A stretch of 6,119 nt of DNA from Nitrososphaeria archaeon (GTDB lineage: Archaea > Thermoproteota > Nitrososphaeria > Geothermarchaeales > JDFR-13), in NCBI GenBank assembly GCA_027000765.1, contig JALTNJ010000098.1, positions 1 to 6,119 on the forward strand, given 5' to 3'. Below the pieces are notes generated by a model. The model searched no databases. It saw only the letters and a list, made by a program, of their open reading frames with translations, and was not told the origin of the DNA. Shown here in pieces: positions 5,357 to 6,119 of this stretch (position 1 is its first letter; the number at the start of each line of letters is the position of its first letter). A program made the translations under genes and the position numbers.

Positions 5357-6119
5357 ATGAAGATACTTGTTCCAATAAAGCTTTGTTATGACGTGGGGCA
5401 GATGAAATTTGATTCTAACACAGGTGAACCTATTTTAGATGCCGTGCCCAGGTCTATGGGAGAAGCGGATAGATGTGCATTGGAAGAAGCTCTTAAGATT
5501 AAAGACAGTGTAGGGGGAGAAGTAGTCGTAGTAACAATTGGAGAGGCCCGGACACATGGTAAGATGTTGAGAGACGCATTTGCAATGGGTGCCACAGGTG
5601 GATATCTCGTCTCCACAGGGGATTATGATAAAATCGATTTGAAGACTGTCTCAATGATCTTTAAGGCTTTGGTGGAGACAACTGGGCCGTATGACTTGAT
5701 TATTATGGGCGCTGGATCAACAGACACTCATTCATCGCTCCTGCCACCTATGTTAGGTGCTAAACTTGATATGAAAACCGTAGTTGGGATCGATAAACTG
5801 GAATATGCTGATGGAGGGATAACTGCAATATGTACATATGGAGATGGATCCTATACGTATAGGCTGAAGCCACCCGCTTTATTATCTGTCACATCCGAGG
5901 CGAATCTCCCAAGGATACCGACGATCAAGGATATTTTGAGAGCTAAGAAGATGAAGTTTGAAGAGCTACCCGTGGAAGAATTAGTTGAGAAGGTAGATAG
6001 GGTTGATATCTTAGGAGTAGAAAAATACATTGTGCCTAGGAAAAAATTGGTATGGGAAGCAGATACAGATGATAAGCTTACTGAGGCTGTCGAGAATATT
6101 ATAAAGGTCTTGAAGGAGG
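5357..6119 (+). CDS. etfB: Electron transfer flavoprotein, beta subunit or domain (open at right edge)
   Basis: Accepts electrons from acyl-CoA dehydrogenase and, with the alpha subunit, passes them to a quinone oxidoreductase or other acceptor. I translated 254 codons from ATG 5357 with no stop before the edge. MKILVPIK (1-8) with D12 is the classic ETF beta opening; ALEEALKIKD (41-50), EVVVVTIGEA (55-64), DAFAMGA (73-79) and GAGSTD (118-123) with LPPMLGAKL (129-137) follow the Rossmann-like nucleotide-binding domain, and RLKPPALLSVTSEANLPRIP (169-188) is the late signature region. There TYGDG stands where most homologues have an Arg followed by an acidic-Gly pair, and GEAD (35-38) where NPxD is usual. 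The length already equals a full beta subunit (about 250-260), so either a stop follows just outside or the frame continues into an alpha domain, as in fused archaeal EtfBA proteins. It lies 54 bp after the dehydrogenase, probably in one operon. Confidence 0.95.
   Translation, partial: MKILVPIKLCYDVGQMKFDSNTGEPILDAVPRSMGEADRCALEEALKIKDSVGGEVVVVTIGEARTHGKMLRDAFAMGATGGYLVSTGDYDKIDLKTVSMIFKALVETTGPYDLIIMGAGSTDTHSSLLPPMLGAKLDMKTVVGIDKLEYADGGITAICTYGDGSYTYRLKPPALLSVTSEANLPRIPTIKDILRAKKMKFEELPVEELVEKVDRVDILGVEKYIVPRKKLVWEADTDDKLTEAVENIIKVLKE

Noticed and set aside
5386..5616. Minus-strand frame within the ETF beta gene
   Set aside because: Opposite conserved ETF beta sequence; shadow frame.

Overview
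The window looks like chromosomal DNA of a thermophilic archaeon, most likely Thermoproteota (Crenarchaeota), with a Thermoplasmata-type lineage as the alternative. The reasons are the mevalonate-pathway genes, a single-ORF two-CBS protein, arginine written mostly as AGG/AGA and isoleucine often as ATA, TATA-like boxes about 26-32 bases before starts, and a mixture of apparently leaderless genes with genes carrying a GGTG-type Shine-Dalgarno motif. This is inference from features; no species can be named from the sequence alone. No RNA gene, insertion sequence, CRISPR array or phage gene was seen.

Layout, left to right. (1) 1-1024, minus: class II hydroxymethylglutaryl-CoA reductase, its C-terminus cut by the left edge. 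(2) 1025-1124: a 100-bp divergent promoter region with back-to-back TATA boxes. (3) 1125-2339, plus: family III (CaiB/Frc-type) CoA-transferase. (4) 2351-3346, minus: mevalonate kinase, converging on the CoA-transferase with only 11 bp between stop codons. (5) 3413-3823, minus: a small protein made of a CBS-domain pair. (6) 3824-4072: a 249-bp AT-rich divergent control region with several dyad-symmetric sequences. (7) 4073-5302, plus: acyl-CoA dehydrogenase. (8) 5294-5342: a 9-bp perfect hairpin that includes the stop codon of the dehydrogenase, followed by a T-rich tract. (9) 5357-6119, plus: electron transfer flavoprotein beta subunit (or beta domain), still open at the right edge.

Two themes are interleaved. 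HMG-CoA reductase makes mevalonate and mevalonate kinase phosphorylates it, so together they feed archaeal isoprenoid lipid synthesis. The CoA-transferase can activate a carboxylic acid as a CoA thioester, the dehydrogenase can introduce the alpha-beta double bond, and the ETF can take the electrons: the beginning of an acyl-CoA oxidation route whose substrate cannot be read from the sequence. The CBS protein, between the two themes, may sense adenine nucleotides, but its target is unknown.

Start sites were refined. The CBS, dehydrogenase and ETF genes all have GGTGA/GGTGG placed 5 bases before the chosen ATG (6 bases for the reductase), whereas the CoA-transferase and mevalonate kinase have no such motif and a TATA-like box at a distance expected for leaderless mRNA. 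I see no clearly undescribed system; the best leads are the hairpin/T-tract between the dehydrogenase and ETF genes, the dyad-rich divergent region, and the mixing of mevalonate and acyl-CoA oxidation genes.
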